From contig NZ_CAKJTI010000013.1 in assembly GCF_917563915.1 (NCBI RefSeq), positions 1 to 64,000 of the forward strand: a DNA stretch of 64,000 bases, read 5' to 3'. The DNA comes from Bacillus rhizoplanae (GTDB lineage Bacteria; Bacillota; Bacilli; Bacillales; Bacillaceae_G). Position 1 is the first letter of the stretch. The number at the start of each line of letters is the position of its first letter. Positions 32,961 to 42,506 of the stretch are shown here, piece by piece. The position numbers were made by a program, and so were the translations under genes. Below the pieces are notes generated by a model. It ran no database searches and was not told where the DNA came from. It worked only from the letters and a program-made list of their open reading frames with translations.

Positions 32961-34602
32961 CCCCTGGAGGAAAAAGTTCGTTCACAGAACGAATCTTGTT
33001 ATGGTTCGAAAGCTCCATCTGATAGAATGTGTGAACACGCAAATCAGACAGGATGCCAGACAGCCACTTCCATTGCGCCCAATGATGCAGACCTACCATC
33101 TTCTCCGGTAATAGTGAATACAAAATTGGTGGAAGTTTTTCTTTAAATCCCATTGCTCTTCTAGCAATGACATAAGAAGCTGTTTGGTGAATGCTGATAC
33201 CAAAACGTTTCATATATTTGATTTTACCGATTTGAGAAGTGTACGCTGGATTTACCTCAAATACTGCTACACCCATCTTCTCAGCACGGCCTTTAATAGC
33301 TAAAATCATCTTTTTATAAGCAAACATGCTCATCATCATGTTTGCTTTTTTGTTACCATAAGGGTTCTTAACCTTTGCTTTTGTTGTGTTTAATTTTTCT
33401 ACAACAATCGGTTTGTTTGCTTTTACAGCAATATCAACTAATGCAATGGCTTCTGCTTCAATAATTTTAGTAATTTGTTCTGATGTTTTACTTAAAATAT
33501 CAAAGGATAATACGCCCGTTTTTATGAGTTGTCCTTGTTTATTGATGTTTGACCAAGCAAAGTGGTCAAAATTACAATCTACTCCAATAACACCATCGGA
33601 TTTGCTGAAGTTTTTATTTTGCTTCTCTTCAATATCTATTAAACATTTAAAAATGTAGTAATCCCCGTGGTCTTCAATTGCCCAACTGATTGGTTTTCCT
33701 GCATTCTTTTTATCTTTGCAATTCCATTGGTTTTGAACAGCTAGAGTCACTTGTTCTTGTCCATACGGAAATGTAAGGTTCGGAATTTCAACTGCAACAC
33801 CGTTTGGGGTTGTAAAGTGTAAAGATTGTGATTCTGTATTGTATGTAAATACAAAGTTTCCTGATTTCGCGTCTTTTCGGCCTGAAATCAACATTTGATT
33901 GTAACGAGCCTGTTCAAAATCCTGAACCCAAAGTGTATGATTTTGAACATAAGTATCTACAGTATGTTGTGCTTTGAATCGTTTTTTACTCCCAAATACA
34001 ACAGAAGAAACTTTGTTTTTTAAACTATGAAGTAGTTTTTGTAGTCTATCCAGCCGAAATTCCAGGCTACCTAAACGAGAACGAAGTGTTTGAATACGTA
34101 CATTTAAATATTCATGCTCAAATTGATAGGCATGATAGTAAATATCTGTTCTCTTTTTAAATTGCACAACAAAATATCGTCCCATTTGTTGTTCTTTGGA
34201 CGTTTTATTGAACTTTGGTTTTCCTTTGATAAAAGATGTTTTAATTTTATTCAGCACTGTCAAATCTGACTTGGTTTTCTTAATCTTCTTTTTTACAGCA
34301 TTAATCTGTTCGTTTTTATTTTCGATATACAATTTCTTCAATTCTGTCTGAGAAGAAGACAGTGCATTGGCTTCCTGCACAGCACTATTTGCATAATAGT
34401 CATTCAGACTAAATCGTGATTTTATAGTAATTTGCATACTATCAGAACGTCTGGAGGTGCCAGAACGTTTCTCTAACACTTGCGTTTGAAAAGTAAAATG
34501 CTTCGCACGATTAAATACGAAAAGAGCATGTCCAATAGCTTCAACATACTTCGGATTCAGTGCATTCTTATAGATACGAATTGAAAAATATGCTTTTTTC
34601 AT
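32896..34602 (-). CDS. TnpB-related RNA-guided nuclease family protein
   Basis: 568 residues from the ATG at 34602, preceded by AAGGGAG; the longer frame to 34635 lacks a site. N-terminal OrfB/HTH-like region, then RuvC-like motifs: GVDCNFDHFAW (first Asp), VVEKLNTTKAK (Glu) and NPAYTSQIGKIKY. The usual C-terminal zinc finger Cys pairs are absent and the third motif reads ISIHQTASYVIARRAMG, with His where a catalytic Asp is expected. Size exceeds a typical 400-residue TnpB. It may be an inactive or divergent subfamily. The reading frame is intact. Confidence 0.82.
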   Translation of the reverse strand: MKKAYFSIRIYKNALNPKYVEAIGHALFVFNRAKHFTFQTQVLEKRSGTSRRSDSMQITIKSRFSLNDYYANSAVQEANALSSSQTELKKLYIENKNEQINAVKKKIKKTKSDLTVLNKIKTSFIKGKPKFNKTSKEQQMGRYFVVQFKKRTDIYYHAYQFEHEYLNVRIQTLRSRLGSLEFRLDRLQKLLHSLKNKVSSVVFGSKKRFKAQHTVDTYVQNHTLWVQDFEQARYNQMLISGRKDAKSGNFVFTYNTESQSLHFTTPNGVAVEIPNLTFPYGQEQVTLAVQNQWNCKDKKNAGKPISWAIEDHGDYYIFKCLIDIEEKQNKNFSKSDGVIGVDCNFDHFAWSNINKQGQLIKTGVLSFDILSKTSEQITKIIEAEAIALVDIAVKANKPIVVEKLNTTKAKVKNPYGNKKANMMMSMFAYKKMILAIKGRAEKMGVAVFEVNPAYTSQIGKIKYMKRFGISIHQTASYVIARRAMGFKEKLPPILYSLLPEKMVGLHHWAQWKWLSGILSDLRVHTFYQMELSNHNKIRSVNELFPPGALTDLEVKGLSKFESRKTIPC

Positions 34603-34698
34603 TGAACACGCTCCCTTCTTGTTTTGTATACACAAAGTATACCAAAAAGGAACATATGTTTCTATTTATATGTTTAAAAAAACAAAAATGCGATTCAT

Positions 34699-34732
34699 CC
34701 CCCACCTATCGGCTTCGCGCTTGAGGTGGGGG
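34699..34732. repeat. Left-end hairpin of the tnpB element
   Basis: CCCCCACCT and AGGTGGGGG form a nine-base perfect stem around a GC-rich loop (ATCGGCTTCGCGCTTG), placed 97 bases upstream of the tnpB start, as expected for a subterminal structure that an IS605 transposase recognises. Confidence 0.75.
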
Positions 34733-35006
34733 TCTTCTCGCCAGATATGATAAAAAATGCGGGAAAAAATATGTGTATCATTTCGGATGCAATGTTTAAA
34801 GATAATGAGGGGTTGTATGTAATTATTGATTAGTGACAAGCAATAAAGAATCCAAGGGTTTAAGAAAGGTTTGGACATAAGAGTATAGCAAATATACATT
34901 GTGAATTTTAGTGCGTTTTTTGAACAAATACGAAAAAACATCAACATATTTGTCCGTACATGTTGTATAATCTTGCAAGGAAAGATATCATATAGATGTG
35001 TAAAAC

Positions 35007-35018
35007 GAAAACGTTTTC
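35007..35018. promoter_or_regulatory. Perfect cre-like (CcpA) palindrome upstream of tkt
   Basis: GAAAACGTTTTC matches the core of the catabolite-responsive element (TGAAARCGYTTTCA) and lies 26 bases upstream of the transketolase start, downstream of a TATAAT-like -10 at about 34966. Position suggests repression (roadblock). Otherwise 34750-35043 holds only this promoter region. Confidence 0.6.
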
Positions 35019-35043
35019 TACTATAAACGAAGGGAAGAATAGC

Positions 35044-37044
35044 ATGTCACATTCAATCGAACAACTTTCTATCAACACGATTCGCACATTATCCATTGAT
35101 GCGATTGAAAAAGCAAACTCTGGTCACCCAGGAATGCCAATGGGTGCAGCACCAATGGCGTATACAGTATGGACGCAATTTATGAAACATAATCCAAATA
35201 ACCCAACGTGGTTTAACCGTGATCGTTTCGTATTATCTGCAGGTCATGGTTCAATGTTATTATACAGCTTACTTCATCTATCTGGTTATGATGTAACAAT
35301 GGATGATTTAAAGAATTTCCGCCAATGGGGAAGCAAAACACCAGGTCATCCTGAGTTCGGTCATACACCAGGTGTAGACGCAACAACAGGTCCACTTGGA
35401 CAAGGTATTGCAACAGCTGTTGGTATGGCAATGGCTGAAAGACATTTAGCAGCAAAGTACAACCGTGATGAGTATAACGTCGTTGATCATTATACATACG
35501 CAATTTGTGGTGACGGAGATTTAATGGAAGGCGTTTCTGCTGAAGCATCTTCATTAGCGGCTCATTTAGGATTAGGTCGTCTTGTTGTGTTATATGATTC
35601 TAACGATATTTCATTAGACGGCGATTTAAATCGTTCTTTCTCTGAAAGCGTAGAAGATCGTTATAAAGCATATGGTTGGCAAGTAATCCGCGTTGAAGAT
35701 GGAAACGATATCGGAGCGATTACGAAAGCGCTTGAAGAAGCAAGGTCTGACGAAAAACGTCCAACATTAATCGAAGTAAGAACAACAATTGGATTCGGTT
35801 CACCAAACAAATCTGGAAAATCAGCTTCACATGGTTCTCCGCTAGGCGTAGAAGAAACGAAATTAACAAAAGAAGCATATACTTGGGCATTTGAACAGGA
35901 CTTCCATGTACCAGAAGAAGTGTATGAAAACTTCCGTAAAACAGTACAAGATGCTGGACAAACAACAGAAGCTGAGTGGAACGCAATGCTTGATGGTTAT
36001 GCAAAAGCATATCCAGAATTAGCAACTGAACTGCAAACAGCAATGAAAGGTCTTCTTCCAGAAGGTTGGGATAAGAACTTACCAACATACGAAATCGGTT
36101 CAAAAACAGCAACTCGTTCATCTTCAGGACAAATTATTAATGCAATTGCTGAATCTGTACCATCATTCTTTGGTGGATCTGCAGACCTTGCTGGTTCTAA
36201 CAAAACATACATGAACAAAGAAAAAGACTTCACAAGAGAAGACTACAGCGGTAAAAATATTTGGTACGGTGTACGTGAGTTTGCAATGGGTGCAGCAATG
36301 AACGGTATTGCACTTCATGGCGGTTTAAAAACTTACGGTGGTACGTTCTTCGTATTCTCTGACTACTTACGTCCAGCAATTCGTCTTGCTGCGTTAATGC
36401 AACTGCCAGTAACATATGTGTTCACACATGATAGTATCGCAGTTGGAGAAGATGGACCAACGCATGAGCCAGTTGAACAGCTTGCAGCTCTTCGTGCAAT
36501 GCCAAACGTATCTGTTATTCGTCCCGCTGATGGTAACGAATCTGTTGCAGCTTGGAAGTTAGCGTTAGAATCTACAAAAACACCAACAGCATTAATCTTA
36601 ACTCGTCAAGATCTTCCAACATTAGAAGGTGCTAAAGACGATACGTATGAAAAAGTTGCGAAAGGTGCATACGTAGTTTCTGCAAGCAAAAAAGAAACTG
36701 CTGATGTAATCTTACTTGCAACTGGATCTGAAGTAAGCTTAGCGATTGAAGCGCAAACAGCATTAGCACAAGAAGGTGTTGACGCAACTGTTGTCAGCAT
36801 GCCGTCTATGGACCGCTTTGATGCACAATCTGCTGAATATAAAGAATCTGTATTACCAAAAGCAGTAACAAAACGTTTCGCAATTGAAATGGGTGCTACA
36901 TTCGGATGGCATCGTTACGTTGGTCTTGAAGGAGATGTACTAGGTATCGATACATTCGGTGCTTCTGCTCCTGGTGAAAAGATTATGGCAGAATACGGAT
37001 TCACTGTAGAAAACGTTGTTCGCAAAGTAAAAGAAATGCTTTAA
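35044..37044 (+). CDS. tkt: Transketolase
   Basis: 666 residues from the ATG at 35044 (GAAGGGAAG upstream); an in-frame start at 34996 would add 16 residues not seen in the family. The thiamine diphosphate motif GDGDLMEG with NDISLDGD, the first His [17 protein letters not shown], and the C-terminal [11 protein letters not shown] are all present. It moves two-carbon units in the pentose phosphate pathway. Codon use is stronger than in neighbours, as expected of a highly expressed gene. tkt-sirA-yneF is the conserved Bacillus order. Confidence 0.97.
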   Translation: MSHSIEQLSINTIRTLSIDAIEKANSGHPGMPMGAAPMAYTVWTQFMKHNPNNPTWFNRDRFVLSAGHGSMLLYSLLHLSGYDVTMDDLKNFRQWGSKTPGHPEFGHTPGVDATTGPLGQGIATAVGMAMAERHLAAKYNRDEYNVVDHYTYAICGDGDLMEGVSAEASSLAAHLGLGRLVVLYDSNDISLDGDLNRSFSESVEDRYKAYGWQVIRVEDGNDIGAITKALEEARSDEKRPTLIEVRTTIGFGSPNKSGKSASHGSPLGVEETKLTKEAYTWAFEQDFHVPEEVYENFRKTVQDAGQTTEAEWNAMLDGYAKAYPELATELQTAMKGLLPEGWDKNLPTYEIGSKTATRSSSGQIINAIAESVPSFFGGSADLAGSNKTYMNKEKDFTREDYSGKNIWYGVREFAMGAAMNGIALHGGLKTYGGTFFVFSDYLRPAIRLAALMQLPVTYVFTHDSIAVGEDGPTHEPVEQLAALRAMPNVSVIRPADGNESVAAWKLALESTKTPTALILTRQDLPTLEGAKDDTYEKVAKGAYVVSASKKETADVILLATGSEVSLAIEAQTALAQEGVDATVVSMPSMDRFDAQSAEYKESVLPKAVTKRFAIEMGATFGWHRYVGLEGDVLGIDTFGASAPGEKIMAEYGFTVENVVRKVKEML

Positions 37045-37052
37045 TGATTTTG

Positions 37053-37082
37053 GAAAAATCTCTCCGGCATGGAGGGATTTTT
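37053..37082 (+). terminator. Terminator after tkt
   Basis: AAAAATCTCTCC pairs with GGAGGGATTTTT around GGCAT. Confidence 0.88.
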
Positions 37083-37095
37083 CTATATAAAAGGG

Positions 37096-37191
37096 TTTAT
37101 CCCGCTGCTCAGGAGCAGTAAAACTCTAATTGGTGAGAATTTTCTATCAGTAGGGGGGAGAAAATCCCGGTTGATGGAAGTGTCACTTTAT
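37096..37191 (+). repeat. Degenerate, shortened bcr1-like repeat
   Basis: Bounded by TTTAT (37096-37100 and 37187-37191). It starts CCCGCTGCTCAGGAGCAGTAA in place of the usual hairpin and ends GTTGATGGAAGTGTCACTTTA. The middle CCCCCACCT pair is lost. Confidence 0.65.
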
Positions 37192-37293
37192 TCGACAGAA
37201 AAAGTTTTTTCTTTCTCCGCAGTCAGACAATCATTGCATATTTGTTTCTATATAATGAAAAGAAATGAAGTTGTCCAATGCGGGAGGGAAAGT

Positions 37294-37734
37294 ATGAGAA
37301 CGTATGAACTGTACTTAATTCAAGAAGATGTTACGAAGTCGTATTTCGGTCGTGAGTTTTTATTGTTTGATTTGTTTGCTCGTTTTGCACAGTCTCGTTC
37401 CCTTTCAGAAAAGAAAGTGTTGTATAAACAAATGAAGTATATTACATTGCCCTTACAAGTAATGAAATTACATCATAAAATGGAACAGGCACTGCGAACA
37501 TACGGGAAATATGAAAGCAATGAGCATACGCATATTATATCTAATGAAAATATGTATGGGGAAGTGAGTATTAAGCCGCAGTATATTCGAATGCATACTT
37601 CCGAAAATGTTGAAATAGAAACAGCTATTTTTGAAGTACTTAGAAAATGTGAATTAACATTTCTCGCGATGGATTATGAGAGTAAACAATACGGATGGTT
37701 AAATCCTCTCAAACAAGTGCGTACTTATATATAA
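37294..37734 (+). CDS. sirA: Sporulation inhibitor of replication SirA
   Basis: 146 residues from the ATG at 37294, preceded by GGGAGGG; the longer frame from 37069 runs through the repeat and is not real. It begins MRTYELYLIQEDVTKSYFGRE and ends FLAMDYESKQYGWLNPLKQV, the two conserved ends of SirA (YneE). In B. subtilis SirA binds DnaA domain I and blocks new replication rounds as sporulation begins. Placed between tkt and yneF as in B. subtilis. Confidence 0.9.
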   Translation: MRTYELYLIQEDVTKSYFGREFLLFDLFARFAQSRSLSEKKVLYKQMKYITLPLQVMKLHHKMEQALRTYGKYESNEHTHIISNENMYGEVSIKPQYIRMHTSENVEIETAIFEVLRKCELTFLAMDYESKQYGWLNPLKQVRTYI

Positions 37735-37812
37735 AAAATGTCGAATACAATCTTGTCTTATTGAAAAGGTTTTAGTACACTGTAAGGTAGACAACATGAA
37801 GGAGGAAAATAT

Positions 37813-38034
37813 ATGTCAATTTGGGTAGTTGTTCTAGTGGGCGTATTAGCACTAGTAGCAGGCGTTGCGTTAGGGTTTTTCATCGCACGCAAATATATGA
37901 TGAACTATTTACAAAAAAATCCACCAATTAATGAACAAATGTTAAAAATGATGATGATGCAAATGGGACAAAAACCATCCCAAAAGAAAATCAATCAAAT
38001 GATGAGCGCAATGAATAAACAACAACTGAAATAA
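37813..38034 (+). CDS. yneF: UPF0154 membrane protein YneF
   Basis: 73 residues, AAGGAGG upstream. One N-terminal membrane segment (about 4-25, [21 protein letters not shown]) then [39 protein letters not shown], the UPF0154 signature. Small membrane protein of unknown role. Confidence 0.95.
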   Translation: MSIWVVVLVGVLALVAGVALGFFIARKYMMNYLQKNPPINEQMLKMMMMQMGQKPSQKKINQMMSAMNKQQLK

Positions 38035-38040
38035 GCGCTA

Positions 38041-38072
38041 AAAAAGGCACTCGATAGGAGTGCCTTTTTTTT
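38041..38072 (+). terminator. Terminator after yneF
   Basis: AAAAAGGCACTC pairs with GAGTGCCTTTTTT (loop GATAG). Confidence 0.9.
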
Positions 38073-38157
38073 GCTTTTTTAAAATGTTTTAAACTTTAAA
38101 AAATTCAGTAATTTTGATAAACTGAAAACATCGCTCATTTGGGATAGGAGGTATATA

Positions 38158-39909
38158 ATGAAAGTTTTTTTAGACTTGGCATGGTTTTTTAAGCAAGAGA
38201 AACGAGCGTACATAACTGGTATTTTTTTATTGTTTGGCGTTGCTCTTCTTGAGCTTGTGCCACCAAAAGTGATCGGCATCGTTGTTGATGAAATTAGCAA
38301 TCATTCATTAACAGCTGAGAAGCTATTACAATGGGCAGGAATTTTAATTGGTGCTGGGGTGACGATGTATATTTTGCGTTATGTGTGGCGCATAATGATT
38401 TTCGGTTCTTCTTTAAAGTTAGCCCGTCAATTACGTCAAAAACTGTATAAGCACTTTACTAATATGAGCCCATCATTCTACCAAAAGCATCGTACCGGTG
38501 ATTTAATGGCACACGCAACAAATGATATTCAAGCAGTTCAACAAACAGCTGGTTCTGGGGTGTTAACATTTGTAGACTCATTAGCGGTGGGCGGATGTGT
38601 TCTTGCTGCGATGGGGTTTACGATTAGTTGGAAGTTAACATTACTCAGTTTAATTCCAATGCCAATCGTAGCGATTGCGACAAACTATTATGGAACGTTG
38701 TTACATCGTCGTTTTCATAAAGCGCAGCAGGCTTTTTCAGAAATCAATGATAAAGTTCAGGAAAGTATGAGTGGAATGAAAGTAATTCGTTCACTTGGTC
38801 AAGAAAAAGAAGATTTACAAGCATTTCGCGATAAATCGGAAGATGTAGTACAGAAAAATATTCTTGTTGCCCGTATTGATTCATTATTTGACCCAACAAT
38901 TTCTTTAATTGTAGGTTTTTCTTTCTTAATTGCAGTGTGTTATGGCTCTGTATTGGTTGTTCGTGGTGAGCTTACGATAGGAGAACTTATTACGTTTACT
39001 TCTTATTTAGGAACGCTCGTATGGCCAATGTTAGCGTTTGGCTGGCTATTTAATATTATGGAACGTGGGCGTGCTTCTTATGATCGTATTCAAAAATTAT
39101 TCATGCAAGTATCAGATGTTGTGAATAGAGAAGAGGCAAGCGAAGAAGTAGCAAGTGGTAATATCGAGTTTGATATTGATGCATTCTCGTACAAGAAAAA
39201 TGAAGTGATAAATCTACAAGGAATTCATTTTTCTTTACAAAAAGGGGAAACTTTAGGGATTGTAGGACGTACTGGAGCAGGAAAAACAACATTATTAAAG
39301 TGTTTAATTCGAGAATATGATCATTTTGATGGAGCGGTACGAGTTGGAGAAACCGATATTCGAGATATGACGTTACATGCTATTCGTTCCGCTATTTCGT
39401 ATGTACCACAAGATCATTTCTTATTTTCTGCAAATATAGGAGAAAATATCGCGTTTGGAAAACCGGATGCTACCTATAAAGATATTGCACATGCAGCTAC
39501 TATTGCATGTATTCATGAGGATATTACGAAATTCCCAGAAGGGTATGAAACAGTGGTTGGTGAACGCGGCGTTTCTTTATCAGGTGGCCAAAAACAGCGT
39601 ATTTCGATTGCGCGTGCATTATTAACAAATGCTGAAATATTAATTTTAGATGACTGTTTATCAGCAGTAGATGCAAAAACAGAAGAAACGATTTTAGCGG
39701 CATTAAAGCGTGAACGTAAAAATAAAACGACTATTATTACAGCGCACCGCCTAAGTGCTATTCAGCATGCAAATTTAATTCTCGTTATTGACGATGGGAA
39801 GATTGTACAGCGTGGCACGCACGAAAGTTTGATGCAACAAGACGGCTGGTATAAAGACATGTATGAAAGTCAACAATTAGAAGCACTAGTTGAGAAAGGA
39901 GGGGTATAA
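38158..39909 (+). CDS. Heterodimeric ABC exporter subunit, BmrC/YheI-like
   Basis: 583 residues; ATG after ATAGGAGG. Six-helix membrane domain then ATPase domain: Walker A GRTGAGKTT, VPQDHFLFS, signature SLSGGQKQR, and Walker B ILILDDCLSAVD, in which the catalytic Glu is Asp. One degenerate ATP site of this kind is characteristic of BmrC-type subunits that pair with an intact partner. The stop codon overlaps the start of the next gene. In B. subtilis the BmrCD pump exports drugs. No bmrB-like leader was seen upstream. Confidence 0.92.
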   Translation: MKVFLDLAWFFKQEKRAYITGIFLLFGVALLELVPPKVIGIVVDEISNHSLTAEKLLQWAGILIGAGVTMYILRYVWRIMIFGSSLKLARQLRQKLYKHFTNMSPSFYQKHRTGDLMAHATNDIQAVQQTAGSGVLTFVDSLAVGGCVLAAMGFTISWKLTLLSLIPMPIVAIATNYYGTLLHRRFHKAQQAFSEINDKVQESMSGMKVIRSLGQEKEDLQAFRDKSEDVVQKNILVARIDSLFDPTISLIVGFSFLIAVCYGSVLVVRGELTIGELITFTSYLGTLVWPMLAFGWLFNIMERGRASYDRIQKLFMQVSDVVNREEASEEVASGNIEFDIDAFSYKKNEVINLQGIHFSLQKGETLGIVGRTGAGKTTLLKCLIREYDHFDGAVRVGETDIRDMTLHAIRSAISYVPQDHFLFSANIGENIAFGKPDATYKDIAHAATIACIHEDITKFPEGYETVVGERGVSLSGGQKQRISIARALLTNAEILILDDCLSAVDAKTEETILAALKRERKNKTTIITAHRLSAIQHANLILVIDDGKIVQRGTHESLMQQDGWYKDMYESQQLEALVEKGGV

Positions 39910-41672
39910 TGAACGAGAAAAAACGAAGCGATCTATGGCGTCTATTGTCCTATATGAAGCCATATAAAAAACTGCTGACACTAGCGTTTTTATTTTTAGT
40001 TGGTGCAACTGTAGCGGAAATGATGGGTCCTTTTTTAATTAAGGAATTTATTGATGAACATTTAGTTCCGAGGAATTTTGAGCAAAATGTATTAGTGACG
40101 TTATTTGTTGTGTATATAGTTTTTCATTTATTAAAAGTACTCTTTACGTATTTGAATTTATTATACTTCCAAAACATTGCCTTCAAAATTGTGCAAGATA
40201 TGCGTGTAGAAGTATATGAACATGTTCAAAGTTTATCGCTTAGCTTCTTTGATCGTACACCAATTGGAACGCTCGTTTCTCGGATAACGAACGACACAGA
40301 AGCGATTAAAGATTTCTTTGTAAGTGTATTATCTACTTTTGTAAAAAATATTGTATTTTTAATCGGTATTTTAATATCTATGTTTCTACTTAACGTGAAG
40401 CTTGCCTTATTTTCATTACTTCTTATTCCAACTATGATTACGATTATGGCTTTTTATCGTCGCAAGAGTTCAGTCTTTTATTTAGAGCTTCGCAATCAAT
40501 TAAGTATATTAAATGCAAAATTGAATGAATCTATTCAAGGTATGAACATTATTCAAGTATTCCGCCAAGAAAAACGGATGCGTAAAGAATTTGAAGAAGT
40601 AAATGAAAAACACTACGGAGCAGGACGGCGCAATTTGAGATTAGATGCACTGCTTTTACGTCCGGCGACCGATCTTGTTCATATTTTGGCAATTGTATTG
40701 GTGTTGACGTTGTTTGGAATTGATGCAATGCATAGTCCGGTTGAAGTTGGTGTATTATATGCTTTTGTTAACTACATTCATCGTTTCTTTGATCCAATAA
40801 ACGAAATGATGATGAAATTGTCTTTCTTCCAGCAAGCAGTTGTGTCATCATCGCGTGTGTTTCATTTAATGGATGAAAAAGATTTAGCACCAGTACAACA
40901 AGGTAATGGAACTCCTTTCATGACGGAAGGGGAAATTGAGTTTAAAAATGTTACTTTCTCTTATGATGGAAAACGTGACGTACTGAAAAATGTATCTTTT
41001 CATGTAAAACCTGGGCAAACTGTTGCTTTTGTTGGGCATACAGGTAGTGGGAAAAGTACAATTATGAACTTATTGATGCGTTTTTATCATGTTAATCAAG
41101 GGGAAATTGTAATTGATGGGGTTCGGTTAGAGAACTTTCAAGAGATGGAAATACGAAAACGTATCGGTCTTGTATTACAAGATGCTTTCTTGTTTGCTGG
41201 AACAGTTAAACAAAACATTCGCATGTACGATGAAAATATTACAGATGAAGAAGTGGAAGAAGCTGCAAAATTTGTGCAAGCAAATACATTTATTGAACAG
41301 CTATCAGATCAATATGATACAGAGGTAGTTGAAAGAGGAGCGGCGTTTTCAAGCGGTCAAAGACAGCTTGTAGCATTTGCGAGAACTGTTGCTACAAATC
41401 CGAAAGTATTAGTGCTAGATGAGGCAACAGCGAACATCGATACAGAAACAGAAGAAGCAATTCAAACAGCATTGCAGCGTATGCGAAAAGGGAGAACAAC
41501 CATTGCGATTGCACATCGTTTATCGACAATTCAAGATGCTGACCAAATCTTTGTGATGCGTGATGGTCAAATTGTTGAGAGAGGAACACATCAAGAATTG
41601 TTGACGCAACAAGGGTTATATTACAATATGTATTTGTTGCAGAATAAAGGAAGCCTTCAGAAAGCCTTGTAA
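39909..41672 (+). CDS. Heterodimeric ABC exporter subunit, BmrD/YheH-like
   Basis: 587 residues, overlapping the upstream subunit by one base with AAAGGAGGGG before the ATG. Membrane domain then ATPase: Walker A GHTGSGKST, Q-loop VLQDAFLFAG, Walker B VLVLDEATANID with the catalytic Glu, switch His in AIAHRLST. The signature is AFSSGQRQ rather than LSGGQ, so the composite site using this signature is the weak one. It fits BmrD opposite BmrC. Confidence 0.93.
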   Translation: MNEKKRSDLWRLLSYMKPYKKLLTLAFLFLVGATVAEMMGPFLIKEFIDEHLVPRNFEQNVLVTLFVVYIVFHLLKVLFTYLNLLYFQNIAFKIVQDMRVEVYEHVQSLSLSFFDRTPIGTLVSRITNDTEAIKDFFVSVLSTFVKNIVFLIGILISMFLLNVKLALFSLLLIPTMITIMAFYRRKSSVFYLELRNQLSILNAKLNESIQGMNIIQVFRQEKRMRKEFEEVNEKHYGAGRRNLRLDALLLRPATDLVHILAIVLVLTLFGIDAMHSPVEVGVLYAFVNYIHRFFDPINEMMMKLSFFQQAVVSSSRVFHLMDEKDLAPVQQGNGTPFMTEGEIEFKNVTFSYDGKRDVLKNVSFHVKPGQTVAFVGHTGSGKSTIMNLLMRFYHVNQGEIVIDGVRLENFQEMEIRKRIGLVLQDAFLFAGTVKQNIRMYDENITDEEVEEAAKFVQANTFIEQLSDQYDTEVVERGAAFSSGQRQLVAFARTVATNPKVLVLDEATANIDTETEEAIQTALQRMRKGRTTIAIAHRLSTIQDADQIFVMRDGQIVERGTHQELLTQQGLYYNMYLLQNKGSLQKAL

Positions 41673-41696
41673 GAACAAGGTTTTGAAGGCTTTATT
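41652..41696 (+). terminator. Terminator overlapping the end of the exporter gene
   Basis: AAGCCTTCAGAAAGCCTT pairs with AAGGTTTTGAAGGCTT, starting within the last codons, followed by TATTTTTGTT. Confidence 0.75.
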
Positions 41697-41906
41697 TTTG
41701 TTAAAATGAGCATATTGAATTTAATACTGGATCTCTAGAGAGTTTTCATATTATGTTTAATAGAATTTAAATATTTGTTTTTTGTTCATTCATTACTTAA
41801 CAATAAGGATTGCATGAAATGGGGTAATTTGTATTTTAATCGAACGCATATTCTTTGGATGGGTTGAAATATGGTATAAGTAACTTAATTATAGGAGGAA
41901 GAGAAC

Positions 41907-42506
41907 TTGCCGATACATCGTTCACATATGCTATTATTTATTAGTTTTTGGATCGTTTTATTTATCTCAGGAATACAGCCGAAAGATTTGTTTACATGGT
42001 GGCTAGAAGTATTACCAGCTATTATTCTTGTATTGATTTTAGCAGCGACATATCATCTATTTCGATTTACGACGTTTACGTATGTTTGGATTTGGCTCCA
42101 TATGCTTATATTACTTATCGGTGGACATTATACATATGCAGAAGTACCTCTCTTTAATTGGTTACGTGATACGTTTCATTTAGAAAGAAATTATTATGAC
42201 CGCGTAGGCCATTTTGCGCAAGGTTTCGTTCCTGCTCTTTTAACACGTGAGGTTCTCATCAGAGTGGTAGAAATTCAAAAAAGAGGATGGTTATCAATCC
42301 TTGTAATTGCTGTGTGTCTAGCATTTAGTGCGCTATATGAATTGTTGGAATTTTTAGTTGCCAAATTAACAGGAACGGCAGCAAATGCCTTTTTAGGTAC
42401 GCAAGGAGATTCGTGGGATACACAGTGGGATATGACCTTCGCGCTAATAGGTGCAATTTTAGCTTTATTGTTGTTTAGGAATGTACAAGATAGAAAGATG
42501 GAATAA
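41907..42506 (+). CDS. DUF2238/YjdF-like integral membrane protein
   Basis: 199 residues from a TTG at 41907, preceded by ATAGGAGGAAGAG; the first ATG in frame lies further inside the first helix. Five or six hydrophobic segments, with the family motif LERNYYDRVGHFAQGFVPALLTREVLIR between them and YELLEFL...GDSWDTQWDM near the C-terminus. Conserved His, Asp and Glu residues near membrane faces hint at an enzymatic or metal-binding role, but none is established. Confidence 0.88.
   Translation: MPIHRSHMLLFISFWIVLFISGIQPKDLFTWWLEVLPAIILVLILAATYHLFRFTTFTYVWIWLHMLILLIGGHYTYAEVPLFNWLRDTFHLERNYYDRVGHFAQGFVPALLTREVLIRVVEIQKRGWLSILVIAVCLAFSALYELLEFLVAKLTGTAANAFLGTQGDSWDTQWDMTFALIGAILALLLFRNVQDRKME

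Larger units (their letters stand above)
32801..34749 (-). mobile_element. IS605-type element carrying tnpB only
   Basis: On the minus strand the left part follows TTTAT (plus 34750-34754), then CATATCTGGCGAGAAGA and a hairpin CCCCCACCT ... AGGTGGGGG. The right part after tnpB has another CCTCAAAAATCC/GGATTTTAGG hairpin and GGTGGGGG, ending near TTCAA (plus 32801-32805). No tnpA is present, so it moves only with help from elsewhere. Its left end shares the CCCCCACCT/AGGTGGGGG arrangement and TTTAT flank with the bcr1-like repeats. Exact ends are inferred. Confidence 0.7.

Noticed and set aside
34666-34947. 93-residue minus-strand frame upstream of tkt
   Set aside because: It covers the tnpB element left-end hairpin and flanking spacer, with no binding site; a chance frame.
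37069-37293. 75-residue N-terminal extension of SirA
   Set aside because: It runs through a terminator and a bcr1-like repeat; the ATG at 37294 has a strong binding site and gives the known SirA length.
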